From: an uncultured Clostridia bacterium
Lineage (GTDB): Bacteria; Bacillota; Clostridia; Lachnospirales; Anaerotignaceae
Length of the DNA: 58,368 nucleotides
Assembly (NCBI GenBank): GCA_910587735.1
Contig: CAJUNT010000014.1
Coordinates: forward strand, 1-58,368
Direction: 5' to 3'
A program made the position numbers and the translations under genes. The notes under the pieces are model-generated. The model saw only the letters and a program-made list of their open reading frames with translations. It did no database searches and was not told the DNA's origin. Positions 44,055 to 52,370 of the stretch are shown here, piece after piece. Position 1 is the stretch's first letter; every line of letters begins with the position of its first letter.

Positions 44055-44450
44055 TTATCTTAAAAATATTGTTGTCATATTTGTATCTGTATCTAATGCT
44101 GTAACTTGTGCATTTGTAGCAGTTGTAGATTTTGCAAATCCTCCAGAGCCATCACAAGCTAAATAATCTCCTACAGCTACGCCTGTACTTTCTAAATCAG
44201 TGAAAAAGCCGTTTGTTCCAACACCTACAATCAATTTATCATTAGACATTGTTTGTGGTTCTACTACAGTTACAATTCCAAAAATAGGGTTAGACGCAGT
44301 GCCATATCCTACAGTATTAGAATCCGTAATTGTAACTGCTTTTCCTTTTATACTGCATATATCATTTTTTATTGCTTCTGTTGTAGTATCATCTAAATAT
44401 AATGTTACTCTTGTTAAATTTCCAATACCATTTACACTAATAACACCCAT
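44055..44450 (-). CDS. Capsid decoration-type protein
   Basis: About 131 residues from ATG 44450, nine bases after AAAGGAG. It is beta-rich and Thr/Gly-rich: AVTITDSNTVGYGTASNPIFGIV, then VGTNGFFTDLESTGVAVGDYLACDG. This is the pattern of DUF2190/lambda D-like proteins that sit on the capsid surface. Position between scaffold and major capsid genes agrees. Confidence 0.75.
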   Translation of the reverse strand: MGVISVNGIGNLTRVTLYLDDTTTEAIKNDICSIKGKAVTITDSNTVGYGTASNPIFGIVTVVEPQTMSNDKLIVGVGTNGFFTDLESTGVAVGDYLACDGSGGFAKSTTATNAQVTALDTDTNMTTIFLR

Positions 44451-44464
44451 TTTCATTCACTCCT

Positions 44465-44953
44465 TTAATATTTATAGTCTTCTGGATTAATGTGAAATGT
44501 CTTTTCACTTTCAAGTGGTTGAGAAGTTCTACATCCAACATTTAATTCTTTTTCCGCCTCTATTTTCCATTCTTCAGATTGTGAGTTGATTTCATCATAT
44601 GTAAATCCTTTAAATATTTTTGTCCATCTTTTCTCATCAAAATTGTTTCCTTTTGCTTTTACGCCGTTTTTTATTGCATTTTCTACTGCACTTTGAAGAA
44701 TTTTTTCATATTCAGAAACTTTCGTTTGTTGTTCTTCATATGATTTCATTTTAGAAACTAATTCCTCTTTACTTATTTCACCAAATATTTTTTTTGCCTC
44801 ATTTAGTGTCAAAAAGGATTCTTCTGTTTTTATATCAGCTGCCCCTAATATTTTTAGAAACAAATCAGCATTAATTTCCTTACTTTTAGAAATAATTGAT
44901 TGAAAAATGTTTTCATCAATGCCATATTGTTTCAATTCTTCATTATACTCCAT
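44465..44953 (-). CDS. Internal scaffold product in the protease frame
   Basis: ATG 44953 lies in frame inside the protease gene, eight bases after AAAGGGTG. It would give a 162-residue scaffold (MEYNEELKQYGIDENIFQ and on), as with lambda C/Nu3. The good internal ribosome site is visible; translation itself is not proven. Confidence 0.6.
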   Translation of the reverse strand: MEYNEELKQYGIDENIFQSIISKSKEINADLFLKILGAADIKTEESFLTLNEAKKIFGEISKEELVSKMKSYEEQQTKVSEYEKILQSAVENAIKNGVKAKGNNFDEKRWTKIFKGFTYDEINSQSEEWKIEAEKELNVGCRTSQPLESEKTFHINPEDYKY

Positions 44954-45598
44954 TTCGTTTTCACCCTTTCGCTGTTTTGTTACACCTGCTTCTGGCTGAG
45001 CTGGAACCGCTACAAAGCTAACTTCATAGGCATCGTTTATATCTTCTAATTTTACAAACATTTCTTGTTCATCATATACTTTTCCTTTGTAATGATTACA
45101 TTCTTCTCCATAGTAATCTAATCCACATATACTACAAGTATACTTTCCTACTCCAACACCAACAGATACTTCTTTTAATATTCCTGCATCTACATTCAAT
45201 ATAAAATCCTTTGTAGCATCAGATTTTACAGTATATGCTAATGCAGTTAAATGATAAAATGGTTCACCATCTTTTGTCATTTTTCCTATGACTTGTTCAA
45301 CATTTGTTTTAAATATTCTAGCTGACTGATTTTTAGCACTCCAAAAATGGTCTAACACAATGGTTTTTCCTACCATTAAAGGAGCAAGTGTATTTAATGA
45401 CTCTAGTGTAAACTTTTCTATATCTCTATCTATATCATTATTACATAGGGATATTGGAAATATATATACTTCATCTAATGATAAATCTCGCCTTGTATAT
45501 TTATTAATTAGTGTCAAACTGTCTTCATTTGTTACATTTTCAATTTCTAATTGTTTTTGTATAATCCCATATTTTTTACAGTCATTATAATTCGCCAT
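44465..45598 (-). CDS. Prohead protease fused to scaffold
   Basis: A 377-residue protein. The N-terminal 200 residues look like a phage prohead protease (PLMVGKTIVLDHFWS with an Asp-His pair, AGILKEVSVGVGVGKYTC with a candidate Ser), with an inserted zinc-like CSICGLDYYGEECNH. A second part from about 216 is a helical, acidic scaffold (EISKEELVSKMKSYEEQQTKV). The protease cleaves scaffold and capsid arms during maturation. The start overlaps the portal gene end by 14 bases. Catalytic residues are assigned by pattern only. Confidence 0.75.
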   Translation of the reverse strand: MANYNDCKKYGIIQKQLEIENVTNEDSLTLINKYTRRDLSLDEVYIFPISLCNNDIDRDIEKFTLESLNTLAPLMVGKTIVLDHFWSAKNQSARIFKTNVEQVIGKMTKDGEPFYHLTALAYTVKSDATKDFILNVDAGILKEVSVGVGVGKYTCSICGLDYYGEECNHYKGKVYDEQEMFVKLEDINDAYEVSFVAVPAQPEAGVTKQRKGENEMEYNEELKQYGIDENIFQSIISKSKEINADLFLKILGAADIKTEESFLTLNEAKKIFGEISKEELVSKMKSYEEQQTKVSEYEKILQSAVENAIKNGVKAKGNNFDEKRWTKIFKGFTYDEINSQSEEWKIEAEKELNVGCRTSQPLESEKTFHINPEDYKY

Positions 45599-46973
45599 TT
45601 TCTATTTCACCACCATTTGTTGTACCAATAGTTTTACTTTCTTCTTTAAAGTTCTTTTTTATATATTCAAACATTCCATCTGAATTTTGATTATTAGCAT
45701 TTTCTACCCCCATAGAATTGCTTGCAGCTTCATCTTTTCCGATATATCCATATTCTTCAGCACGTCTATTAATCTCTAATAGCTTCATTTTAGCATCTAG
45801 CTTTTCTAGTTCTTTTTGCCAATCAATAGGGTTAAATTCGACTTTAGGAATAATTTGATAACCATTTACCCTAGCCCACATACGGCAAATATCTTCTATA
45901 ATCCTTTTAGAACCGCGCCTCATACTTTCAATAGTATCTGTTACTATTTTAAATTCAACGCTTGATAAGGCATAAGAACCACTTTTCAATCTATTCATCA
46001 ATACTTGTAATATTTGAAATGAGTTCATAACTTGCACATCAATTACATCATTCCATGCTCTAATATCAATACCACTGCCATTTACACCTGCACCTACAGT
46101 TTCGACCTTTATTGCATCACTTGTAACAAAATCATTGTCTTTTCCTACAAGTCTCATCATCTTAGCAACACTATCAATTTGGGAAGTGATAGCATCTTCT
46201 ATTGCTTTTGGTGATTTATCTGACAAAGAATTTACTATCCTTTCACTATCTACTGTAGCATGATATCGTGGATAACCAATCCTATGTAATACTGTCCAAC
46301 TATCACTTAAAAACTGTTGTTGTTGTGTAATAGCTAAAATAGCAGGTTCAAACATAAATGTACCATCAGGATGTCCTATTTTAGGCTGAAATGGTACAAA
46401 AAAGAAATTCCCGTCAAATAAATCCTTTTTCTTTCCGTTCTGCTGCTGATATGCAGCATATCTTTTCTTTTCTGGTATCCATTTCCATTCTATTATCGAA
46501 ATAGGGTCAACCAAATAAATATCATCAATCCCATCATCTAAATTTTCAATAACAACTTCTACACCCATCCCTCCATGTGTAATAGCACTTCCATGTAATT
46601 CATCTATAATGCCATCTAGTCCACTAGAATTCGTCTTGCCAATTCTTGAAGCGAACTCTCTAAATTCAGCATCATATTTTTTAATTGGTTGACTTTTTAC
46701 TCCTTGTCCTGCACGATACCATTGTATGTTAATTCCACTATTTGCAAGTCTCAAATATGTATTAAATGCCATTTTTCCATCTGGTGTTTTATATACAATT
46801 GTATCAATTGCTTCAGCAACATTATTTCTAGCCTTTAATTCTTTTAAAACATCTAAAGTTTTTTGATTATAAGTATAAATATTTTCTAACTCACTAGAAA
46901 TAACAGATATTCTTCCGAGATTTATTGAGGTATCACTCTTTTTATCACTATTATTTTTTTTAAATAATTCCAT
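45585..46973 (-). CDS. Portal protein
   Basis: About 462 residues from ATG 46973. It has the usual portal layout: N-terminal ARNNVAEAIDTIVYKTPDG, DELHGSAITHGGMGVEVVIE, SIIEWKWIPEKKRYAAYQQ, a stem region with MMRLVGKDNDFVTSDAIKVETVG and a crown helix with ELEKLDAKMKLLEINRRAEEYG. It forms the dodecameric DNA channel. It follows the large terminase by about 30 bases and overlaps the protease start. A longer start at GTG/ATG upstream lacks a ribosome site. Confidence 0.9.
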   Translation of the reverse strand: MELFKKNNSDKKSDTSINLGRISVISSELENIYTYNQKTLDVLKELKARNNVAEAIDTIVYKTPDGKMAFNTYLRLANSGINIQWYRAGQGVKSQPIKKYDAEFREFASRIGKTNSSGLDGIIDELHGSAITHGGMGVEVVIENLDDGIDDIYLVDPISIIEWKWIPEKKRYAAYQQQNGKKKDLFDGNFFFVPFQPKIGHPDGTFMFEPAILAITQQQQFLSDSWTVLHRIGYPRYHATVDSERIVNSLSDKSPKAIEDAITSQIDSVAKMMRLVGKDNDFVTSDAIKVETVGAGVNGSGIDIRAWNDVIDVQVMNSFQILQVLMNRLKSGSYALSSVEFKIVTDTIESMRRGSKRIIEDICRMWARVNGYQIIPKVEFNPIDWQKELEKLDAKMKLLEINRRAEEYGYIGKDEAASNSMGVENANNQNSDGMFEYIKKNFKEESKTIGTTNGGEIENGEL

Positions 46974-47057
46974 TCTTTTATCCACCACCATAAATACTAC
47001 AATATTATCATAGCATTTAGTTACCATAATATCAACTATAAATATTTATGTAAATAT

Positions 47058-48740
47058 TTAATTGTAATCAATAATAGATATATCCAATATTGGAGGTATA
47101 CTAATATCTATTTTATCAAAATCAAAGTAGCAAAAGTACATTGCCGAAACAAAATCATCATGTGCTTGTTCCTTATTTTTATAGCGACCATTTATGAAAC
47201 TATAATCATTCATTTCATAAATAAGTGTTTGTGTTGCCTCTTCTCCATCATATAATATTTGACAACAATTGTTTTCTATAGCACGTTCTAAACTATTTAT
47301 ATATTCTGATTTTTTCGTACCATGTTCATCAAGAGGTATTTCAAATACTCCTCTTTTTGTAAGCTGTCCTTCTATTGCTGTATGTCCTGTGATTCCATAA
47401 GCGCATTCTGCATGATTATATAATTTAGAATAAAAAGCGATTTCATCCCATTGTTCGTCATATTTTTTTCCATATAAACTAATTATTCTAATTATTTTAT
47501 TTTCAGTTTTATCTCTTATTACAATAGCAGGAGTATCTCCTGAACCACCTGTGGCAGGGTCATATCCAATACGATATACATTATATGGCTTTACAATCCG
47601 CCATTCTTCTATTATTTCTCTTTTTTGTTTTTCTCTTAATTTTAAATCTAATATCTTTACACACTTTGTCTCAAAGTTTTTAAATACTGTACCTTCATCA
47701 TCTAAAAATTCTCCTAAATAATTTTGTCTATATACATTATTTCCAAGTCTTCGACGCAAATCTTCTGAATAAAGTATTTCACCATATTTTGTTAAAATTT
47801 TTGTATTTGCCAATTCTTTATTTACTGGGTTTTCATCCCATGGAAATTGGAAAGACTCCCACATAGAAGAATAATTAGGATGATTTTTCTGTCCCCATGT
47901 CCACATAGTATAAAAGTAGTTTTTACCTAAAGGAGAACTATTTATAATTGCTTTTCCCATACCATAGTTATGTCCTTTTCTGTCTTTTTCCCTTCCCCTT
48001 CCAGGCGAAGAAAGTCTAGCTTCTAAATTTGCCCAAACTGCTGCAAGGTCTTTGATTCTAGCAGCCTCTGTAATTGCAACAATATCTAAACCTACACCAA
48101 CCAACGCTTCTGGGTCATATGCAGAACGCACTTCAATTACACCACCACCTATAGTATTCATAACTAACGTGCTATCAGAAATTGCTACAATCCATTCTTT
48201 CGGAAAATATTTTTTTAATTCCTTCCAGTTTTGCCTTGCCATTCTTTCAGTTGGTGCTACAATCCATCCATATACAGATGGTACCATATCAGTACGGTCA
48301 ATATGTCTATTTTCATTTAAACACTCTACAAAATAAATAATAAAAGCCATAATAGTAAATCTATCTTTTCCAAATCTATTTCCACAACATAATAGCAAAA
48401 ATCTATGTATTTCAAAACTGTCATGCATTTTTTGTTGTGCTTCAAATGGCTCATAATTTAATATTGCCTCTTGGGAACTATTATAATTCTCATTTAATTT
48501 TTTTTCTTTTTCCCTTGCCTCTTTTATTCTACATTCCTTACAAGTGCGATAATTAGAATAGATATTTTGTTCTATATAGTAATCCTGCTGAAATTCATTT
48601 CCACATTTTTTACAAATAGAATACTCTTCACCCTTTGGAGGTTCAGTCCATTCTTGAGACTTTTGTAATACTTCTACCATTTCTATATTTTCTGGATTTT
48701 TTCTTTTTCTTCCTCTTTTTTTGGGTGTTTTTACTTCCAA
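47058..48740 (-). CDS. terL: Terminase large subunit
   Basis: A 560-residue protein, TTG 48740. An N-terminal zinc motif (C43, C46, C67, C70) precedes the ATPase. The P-loop is GNRFGKD (120-126), with DIVAITEAARI as Walker B region and INSSPLGKNYFY as coupling motif. The nuclease domain starts at YRIGYDPATGGSGDTPA and ends with QAHDDFVSAM. The motor cuts and packages DNA. The N-terminal zinc finger is an addition to the usual layout, perhaps for contacts with DNA or the small subunit. Confidence 0.94.
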   Translation of the reverse strand: MEVKTPKKRGRKRKNPENIEMVEVLQKSQEWTEPPKGEEYSICKKCGNEFQQDYYIEQNIYSNYRTCKECRIKEAREKEKKLNENYNSSQEAILNYEPFEAQQKMHDSFEIHRFLLLCCGNRFGKDRFTIMAFIIYFVECLNENRHIDRTDMVPSVYGWIVAPTERMARQNWKELKKYFPKEWIVAISDSTLVMNTIGGGVIEVRSAYDPEALVGVGLDIVAITEAARIKDLAAVWANLEARLSSPGRGREKDRKGHNYGMGKAIINSSPLGKNYFYTMWTWGQKNHPNYSSMWESFQFPWDENPVNKELANTKILTKYGEILYSEDLRRRLGNNVYRQNYLGEFLDDEGTVFKNFETKCVKILDLKLREKQKREIIEEWRIVKPYNVYRIGYDPATGGSGDTPAIVIRDKTENKIIRIISLYGKKYDEQWDEIAFYSKLYNHAECAYGITGHTAIEGQLTKRGVFEIPLDEHGTKKSEYINSLERAIENNCCQILYDGEEATQTLIYEMNDYSFINGRYKNKEQAHDDFVSAMYFCYFDFDKIDISIPPILDISIIDYN

Positions 48741-48755
48741 TTAGTCACCAGCTTT

Positions 48756-49178
48756 CTAATTATTCTCAATCTGCACACCAACTTTAACTCCTTGAAAGCC
48801 AATCGCAAGAGCCAATCTTTTTGGTGTTCCCTCTGCATCAATCGTATCACATCTTTTTACAGTATCAAGTGCATTTAGCATTTTAATATAGGTATCAGCT
48901 AAAAAGTTCAAATCTTTTGCAGTGCTAATATTATTCCTTACTTTGTTGATTACATTTTCATCTGTTAATATATCTCCAAGTTGAGAAACACCATTAATTA
49001 CCTTAATAACTTCATCCAACTTCTTATCGTCTGAAATCATTCTAACCGCTTCTTGTTTCTCTTGTAATTTTGCTTTTTGTAATTTTACAAATTCTCTTGG
49101 AATACTAATAATTTCATCGTATTCTGTATTGTCTAAGTTTTCTAATGCCATATCATTTTCTATGTTTTTTTTAATCAT
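48756..49178 (-). CDS. Helical protein upstream of terL (possible small terminase partner)
   Basis: A 140-residue, mostly helical protein (ISIPREFVKLQKAKLQEKQEAVRMI, DKKLDEVIKVINGVSQLGDI). It lies 15 bases before terL and so sits where small terminase subunits are often found, but no DNA-binding helix-turn-helix is evident. Assignment is by position only. Its ATG overlaps the end of the small gene at 49183 region (five-base gap). Confidence 0.58.
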   Translation of the reverse strand: MIKKNIENDMALENLDNTEYDEIISIPREFVKLQKAKLQEKQEAVRMISDDKKLDEVIKVINGVSQLGDILTDENVINKVRNNISTAKDLNFLADTYIKMLNALDTVKRCDTIDAEGTPKRLALAIGFQGVKVGVQIENN

Positions 49179-49182
49179 AGTA

Positions 49183-49335
49183 TCACTTTCTTTTTATTTT
49201 TTTTCTGAAATTATATTCCTTTTCCTTTTTTCTATTTAATGATTTATTCCATAAAGGAAGTTTACTTATATATTCTGCTATTTCCTTATTTAATTTTTCA
49301 AGTTCTTCAGGGTCTTTGCTTATATTCCATACCAT
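49183..49335 (-). CDS. Small basic protein, 50 residues
   Basis: ATG 49335 follows GGGAGATG. The product starts MVWNISKDPEELEKLNKE, then EYISKLPLWNKSLN, and ends in a strongly basic tail (RKKEKEYNFRKKIKRK). It fits exactly between two genes with short gaps, which supports expression. A basic tail suggests DNA contact, perhaps a packaging accessory. No known family. Confidence 0.6.
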   Translation of the reverse strand: MVWNISKDPEELEKLNKEIAEYISKLPLWNKSLNRKKEKEYNFRKKIKRK

Positions 49336-49356
49336 TATGCACATCTCCCATTATAT

Positions 49357-50277
49357 TTATTTATAATATTCTTGCATTTTTTCTAATCGTTTTTGTTCTA
49401 TCTCTAATTCTGGGTCACTATATTTTAATGGAACTCTTGCATTTTTTTCATCAATAGCATTTATAATATAATCCTTAAACGTTATTTTTGTTGCATTCTC
49501 ACTATTAAATCTTCTAACGATATTTGCCATTTTTGAATGTACTTCTCCAGGAATAGTAAGTGTAGTTTTGACATTTCGTGGTCTTATTTCATCTAAGTAA
49601 ATTAAATCACCTTTTACTTCTGTTCTTTTAGGTAACTCCACAGGATATCTTTTTAATATTTCATCCATTGCTAATAATGCAGCTTCTGATATAGTTAAAC
49701 CATTTTCTTTTGCCCAATCTTTAAAATCAAAATATATTTTATTCTTTGCTCCTTGTAATGCTTTGATTTCTTTGTCATTTGAATCTATTATAATTTTATA
49801 CTGCCCATAAATCCTAGCACCTGTTGTAGTATTTCGTCTTGTACTTTTTTTAAGTGTTGCTTTTCCATACATAATATAATTTTGTATATAACTTTTTCGT
49901 ATACAAAATGAATGCCAAAAATGGTCTTCTAAACCTTTTGCTTCAATTTCTCTTTTTCTAGTTTCTCTATGCTTACATTTATACATAGTAATAAGAGGAG
50001 CAATATCTATTAAATCCGTGTGTTTTGCAAAATAATTGATATCAGTATCAAAATCAGCTGTATTGATATTCCAAAAAGTACAAACATCATTAGAACCATG
50101 CTTTATACACCAACTTTTTGCAGCTTCAAAACTTTTTCTGCGATATTCTTGAACTTTTTCTTTTGCAATGCCTAAAGAAATACACACTTCATCAATGGGA
50201 TAATAGCCTTCAGGTATTTCTTTATCTGTTGAAGATAAATAATTTTTTATTATTTTATGTCTTCTTATAATCAGCAC
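49357..50277 (-). CDS. Hypothetical protein, possible small terminase or DNA-binding regulator
   Basis: A 306-residue protein. The N-terminal part (PIDEVCISLGIAKEKVQEYRRKSFEAAKSW) resembles a DNA-binding helix-turn-helix. The C-terminal part (TTLTIPGEVHSKMANIVRRFNSENATKITFKDYIINAI) looks like a ribbon-helix-helix. A Cys/His-rich middle links them. Its place two genes before terL is consistent with DNA recognition in packaging. The start GTG 50277 lies in GAGGTG and is uncertain. Confidence 0.6.
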   Translation of the reverse strand: MLIIRRHKIIKNYLSSTDKEIPEGYYPIDEVCISLGIAKEKVQEYRRKSFEAAKSWCIKHGSNDVCTFWNINTADFDTDINYFAKHTDLIDIAPLITMYKCKHRETRKREIEAKGLEDHFWHSFCIRKSYIQNYIMYGKATLKKSTRRNTTTGARIYGQYKIIIDSNDKEIKALQGAKNKIYFDFKDWAKENGLTISEAALLAMDEILKRYPVELPKRTEVKGDLIYLDEIRPRNVKTTLTIPGEVHSKMANIVRRFNSENATKITFKDYIINAIDEKNARVPLKYSDPELEIEQKRLEKMQEYYK

Positions 50278-50298
50278 CTCATTCTATATAAATATAAA

Positions 50299-50325
50299 AA
50301 AAGCACATCTATATGATATGCTTTT
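50299..50325 (-). terminator. Hairpin after the zinc-finger gene
   Basis: AAAAGCA and TGCTTTT pair around an AT-rich loop; on the minus strand TTTTTATATT follows. Probable terminator. Confidence 0.65.
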
Positions 50326-50330
50326 CATAC

Positions 50331-50585
50331 TTATTGCAAATATTGTTTATAATGCTCATAGCACAAATGTCTTGCTGCATACATAGTAGATTTACCGCAA
50401 ATTATACAAACTCCATTTTTTGTTTCATTATCTCCAGGTGCTGCATAACATCTTTTTGTATCATTGATTTCTTCTTCTGTAAGAACATCTTTAATATTAT
50501 GTACTTCATTTTCTTTTTTTTCTACTTCTGTATCTGTCTCTTTAGAAACAGTTAAATTTTCATCATATTTTTCTTGTTTTGCCAT
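50331..50585 (-). CDS. Small zinc-finger-like protein
   Basis: About 84 residues from ATG 50585 (AAAGGATG upstream). The first half is acidic and disordered. The C-terminus has GVCIICGKSTMYAARHLCYEHY, a CxxC...CxxH zinc pattern, similar to treble-clef fingers in small phage proteins. It lies between the amidase and the genes leading to terminase. Function unknown. Confidence 0.7.
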   Translation of the reverse strand: MAKQEKYDENLTVSKETDTEVEKKENEVHNIKDVLTEEEINDTKRCYAAPGDNETKNGVCIICGKSTMYAARHLCYEHYKQYLQ

Positions 50586-50608
50586 AAAAAACATCCTTTC
50601 ATATTTTA

Positions 50609-51358
50609 TTATTTATCAAAACAGCCTGCTCTATCTAATATTACTAATGTTCTTAATAAATCATCATTCAATCCTAGTTCGCCTTTTTCATTTCCCTTTA
50701 GAAATCCCTTATTAACTATTTTCTGTATAACAGGACGTGCATATTCTGGCATATTTTTGTCTATATAATTATATATCATTTTTGTCCCTTCTTCTTTTTG
50801 CTCTAAACTTCTTTTTACATCATTTCTAAAATCATTCATTGTTTTTCCAAAATTACTAAACCAATGCAATACATCGCTATGATTTGTAGCAATACCTCTC
50901 TGATATCCTTCAGCGTGGCATATTATACCACTTCGTGGATTTATTTGATATAACCTGCAAATATCCACCGCAAATTTTATAGCCTCTGTATAAATATTTT
51001 CAAAATACTGCTTATTTGATAAATCATCTTCACAAAGTTCAACACTAATATAATGTTTGTTTCCAACTCCACCACAGTGCCATGCAACCATATTAAAAGG
51101 CAATGTTTGATATGTAGCAATATTGCCATTTTCTAATTTACCTATAAAGGCATGAACACAAACACTTCTACCATCTGGTTTTTTTTGATTCCAATGATTT
51201 CCATTTTTATTTTTACCCAACTTGCCATCATCTGGTTGTACATATCTTTTCAAATAAGGATTATTCGACCCTGTGCTGTGTAACATTATCCCATCTATTT
51301 TTTCCATATATTCTTGCTTTAAATAACAATCATTTTTTGTTAAAAAGCACTTTTCCAA
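50609..51358 (-). CDS. Endolysin: N-acetylmuramoyl-L-alanine amidase
   Basis: A 249-residue Amidase_2 enzyme. The zinc and catalytic pattern is visible: GIMLHSTG (H27), MVAWHCG, YISVELCED, CHAEG and HSDVLHW. It cuts the bond between MurNAc and L-Ala in peptidoglycan for release. The last 50 residues (NMPEYARPVIQKIVNKGFLKG) form a small helical domain, perhaps for binding the wall. It is the first gene of the late cluster, far from the holins. TTG/ATG starts are both possible; ATG 51358 is used. Confidence 0.93.
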   Translation of the reverse strand: MEKCFLTKNDCYLKQEYMEKIDGIMLHSTGSNNPYLKRYVQPDDGKLGKNKNGNHWNQKKPDGRSVCVHAFIGKLENGNIATYQTLPFNMVAWHCGGVGNKHYISVELCEDDLSNKQYFENIYTEAIKFAVDICRLYQINPRSGIICHAEGYQRGIATNHSDVLHWFSNFGKTMNDFRNDVKRSLEQKEEGTKMIYNYIDKNMPEYARPVIQKIVNKGFLKGNEKGELGLNDDLLRTLVILDRAGCFDK

Positions 51359-51436
51359 CTTTTGACCACCTTCTTTTTTTCAAAGTCTTTATATTATCTT
51401 ATCATAAATTATAAATTATGTAAACTATTTAAAAAT

Positions 51437-51590
51437 AAAAAGTAGTATTGTAGACGTAACTGTCATATATAGTAGTGGCAAAGTGGACACACCTGTAATA
51501 ATAAGAATTGCCTGACTTGTTAGGTTCATCAAACTTCTTAAATAGAGTTGTCACTTTCTTAGAATCCCATTGGATAAATCCAATGGGTAG
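51437..51590 (+). mobile_element. IS200/IS605-type right-end remnant (TnpB omega-RNA-like)
   Basis: The plus strand reads GGTTCATCAAACTTCTTAAA, then GAGTTGTCAC, TTAGAATCCC, a perfect hairpin CCCATTGGAT/ATCCAATGGG (51568-51589) and TAGTTCA. This order is the familiar 3' end of IS605/IS1341-group elements carrying tnpB, where it also encodes the omega-RNA scaffold. A short open frame upstream (SSGKVDTPVI) resembles a tnpB C-terminal tail. No tnpB or left end is present, so only a remnant remains. The call rests on remembered pattern. Confidence 0.55.
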
Positions 51591-51591
51591 T

Positions 51592-52089
51592 TCATCTCAA
51601 TTTATCTAAATTATTTACTAAATAAACAAAGTCACTTTCAGGAATTCCATTATAAATAAATACCTGAAAGTTCTTATTTATAATATTATATACAAATATA
51701 ATATATAAATAATTTTTTATATTGAAATCAAAATTTATTTTTCCATGCCTGCTGTATATTTCCGAAAAATCATTATTATATAAATTGTTATCTTCTAGTT
51801 CACCCCATACCCATTTATTATTCAATTTTGTAACTTCAAATGAAAAAACTCTATAAAAAAACTTTTTATATCTTTTGATAGTATTATAAAATTTATCTTC
51901 ATCTTCACACAACCGATAGTTTTTTATATGATACCTCTCATTTAAGAGTATATCTAACAATGTATACCCTTCCTGATGTATTTTAACCAAATCATTAATT
52001 AAGTTTCTATAATTAGGAGGGGCTTTCTCCAAGTTCAAATCTATTTTTAATATATTTTCTTTTCTTTTTTGCTGTACATAACTATCCAT
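51592..52089 (-). CDS. Hypothetical protein, 165 residues
   Basis: An AT-rich gene with an AGGAG site upstream of ATG 52089. The product has a helical N-terminal half (NYRNLINDLVKIHQEGYTLLDILLNERY) and an aromatic, beta-rich C-terminal half (NFDFNIKNYLYIIFVYNIINKNFQVFIYNG). No family is recognised. Its 3' end directly abuts the IS605-like right end at 51590, so the end of the gene may have been altered by that insertion. It belongs to the accessory region. Confidence 0.68.
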   Translation of the reverse strand: MDSYVQQKRKENILKIDLNLEKAPPNYRNLINDLVKIHQEGYTLLDILLNERYHIKNYRLCEDEDKFYNTIKRYKKFFYRVFSFEVTKLNNKWVWGELEDNNLYNNDFSEIYSRHGKINFDFNIKNYLYIIFVYNIINKNFQVFIYNGIPESDFVYLVNNLDKLR

Positions 52090-52100
52090 AAAAATTCTCC

Positions 52101-52290
52101 TTATATCACCAATTCAAACCGATACTTCTGTTTTGCCTTCGGATACTTTATATTATCCACTTCAGACACAAACATATCATATGGTCTAACATAAACCCTA
52201 CTGTTGTATAATGCTTGATATACAACAAATAACTCACTTGTTTCAGTATGTTCTGCAATGGCTAACACCCTATACAACTTTCTCTTTCAT
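52101..52290 (-). pseudogene. Frameshifted DUF1653 gene
   Basis: From about 52277 down the frame reads LYRVLAIAEHTETSELFVVYQ, then ALYNSRVYVRPYDMFVSEV, the DUF1653 pattern. ATG 52290, with AAAAGG upstream, is in another frame and hits a stop after six residues (MKEKVV). One extra or two missing bases in GAAAGAGAAAG would restore MKEEKLYRVL. Translation could still start at TTG 52277, but no good ribosome site is seen. Confidence 0.72.
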
Positions 52291-52370
52291 ACTTCACCTT
52301 TTATAAACATACAATTATCTGCTAATTCACACATACTCATATCCTTTACATCATCAACAATCTTTCTCAT
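52287..52370 (-). CDS. Small conserved-type protein, 27 residues
   Basis: ATG 52370 overlaps the end of the NxGxx gene; GGAGTAATG lies upstream. It encodes MRKIVDDVKDMSMCELADNC, then MFIKGEV. MCELA.NCM.i is seen in longer small phage proteins, so this may be a shortened version. Its stop overlaps the ATG of the DUF1653 frame (ATGA), so the two were translated in sequence. Confidence 0.55.
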   Translation of the reverse strand: MRKIVDDVKDMSMCELADNCMFIKGEV

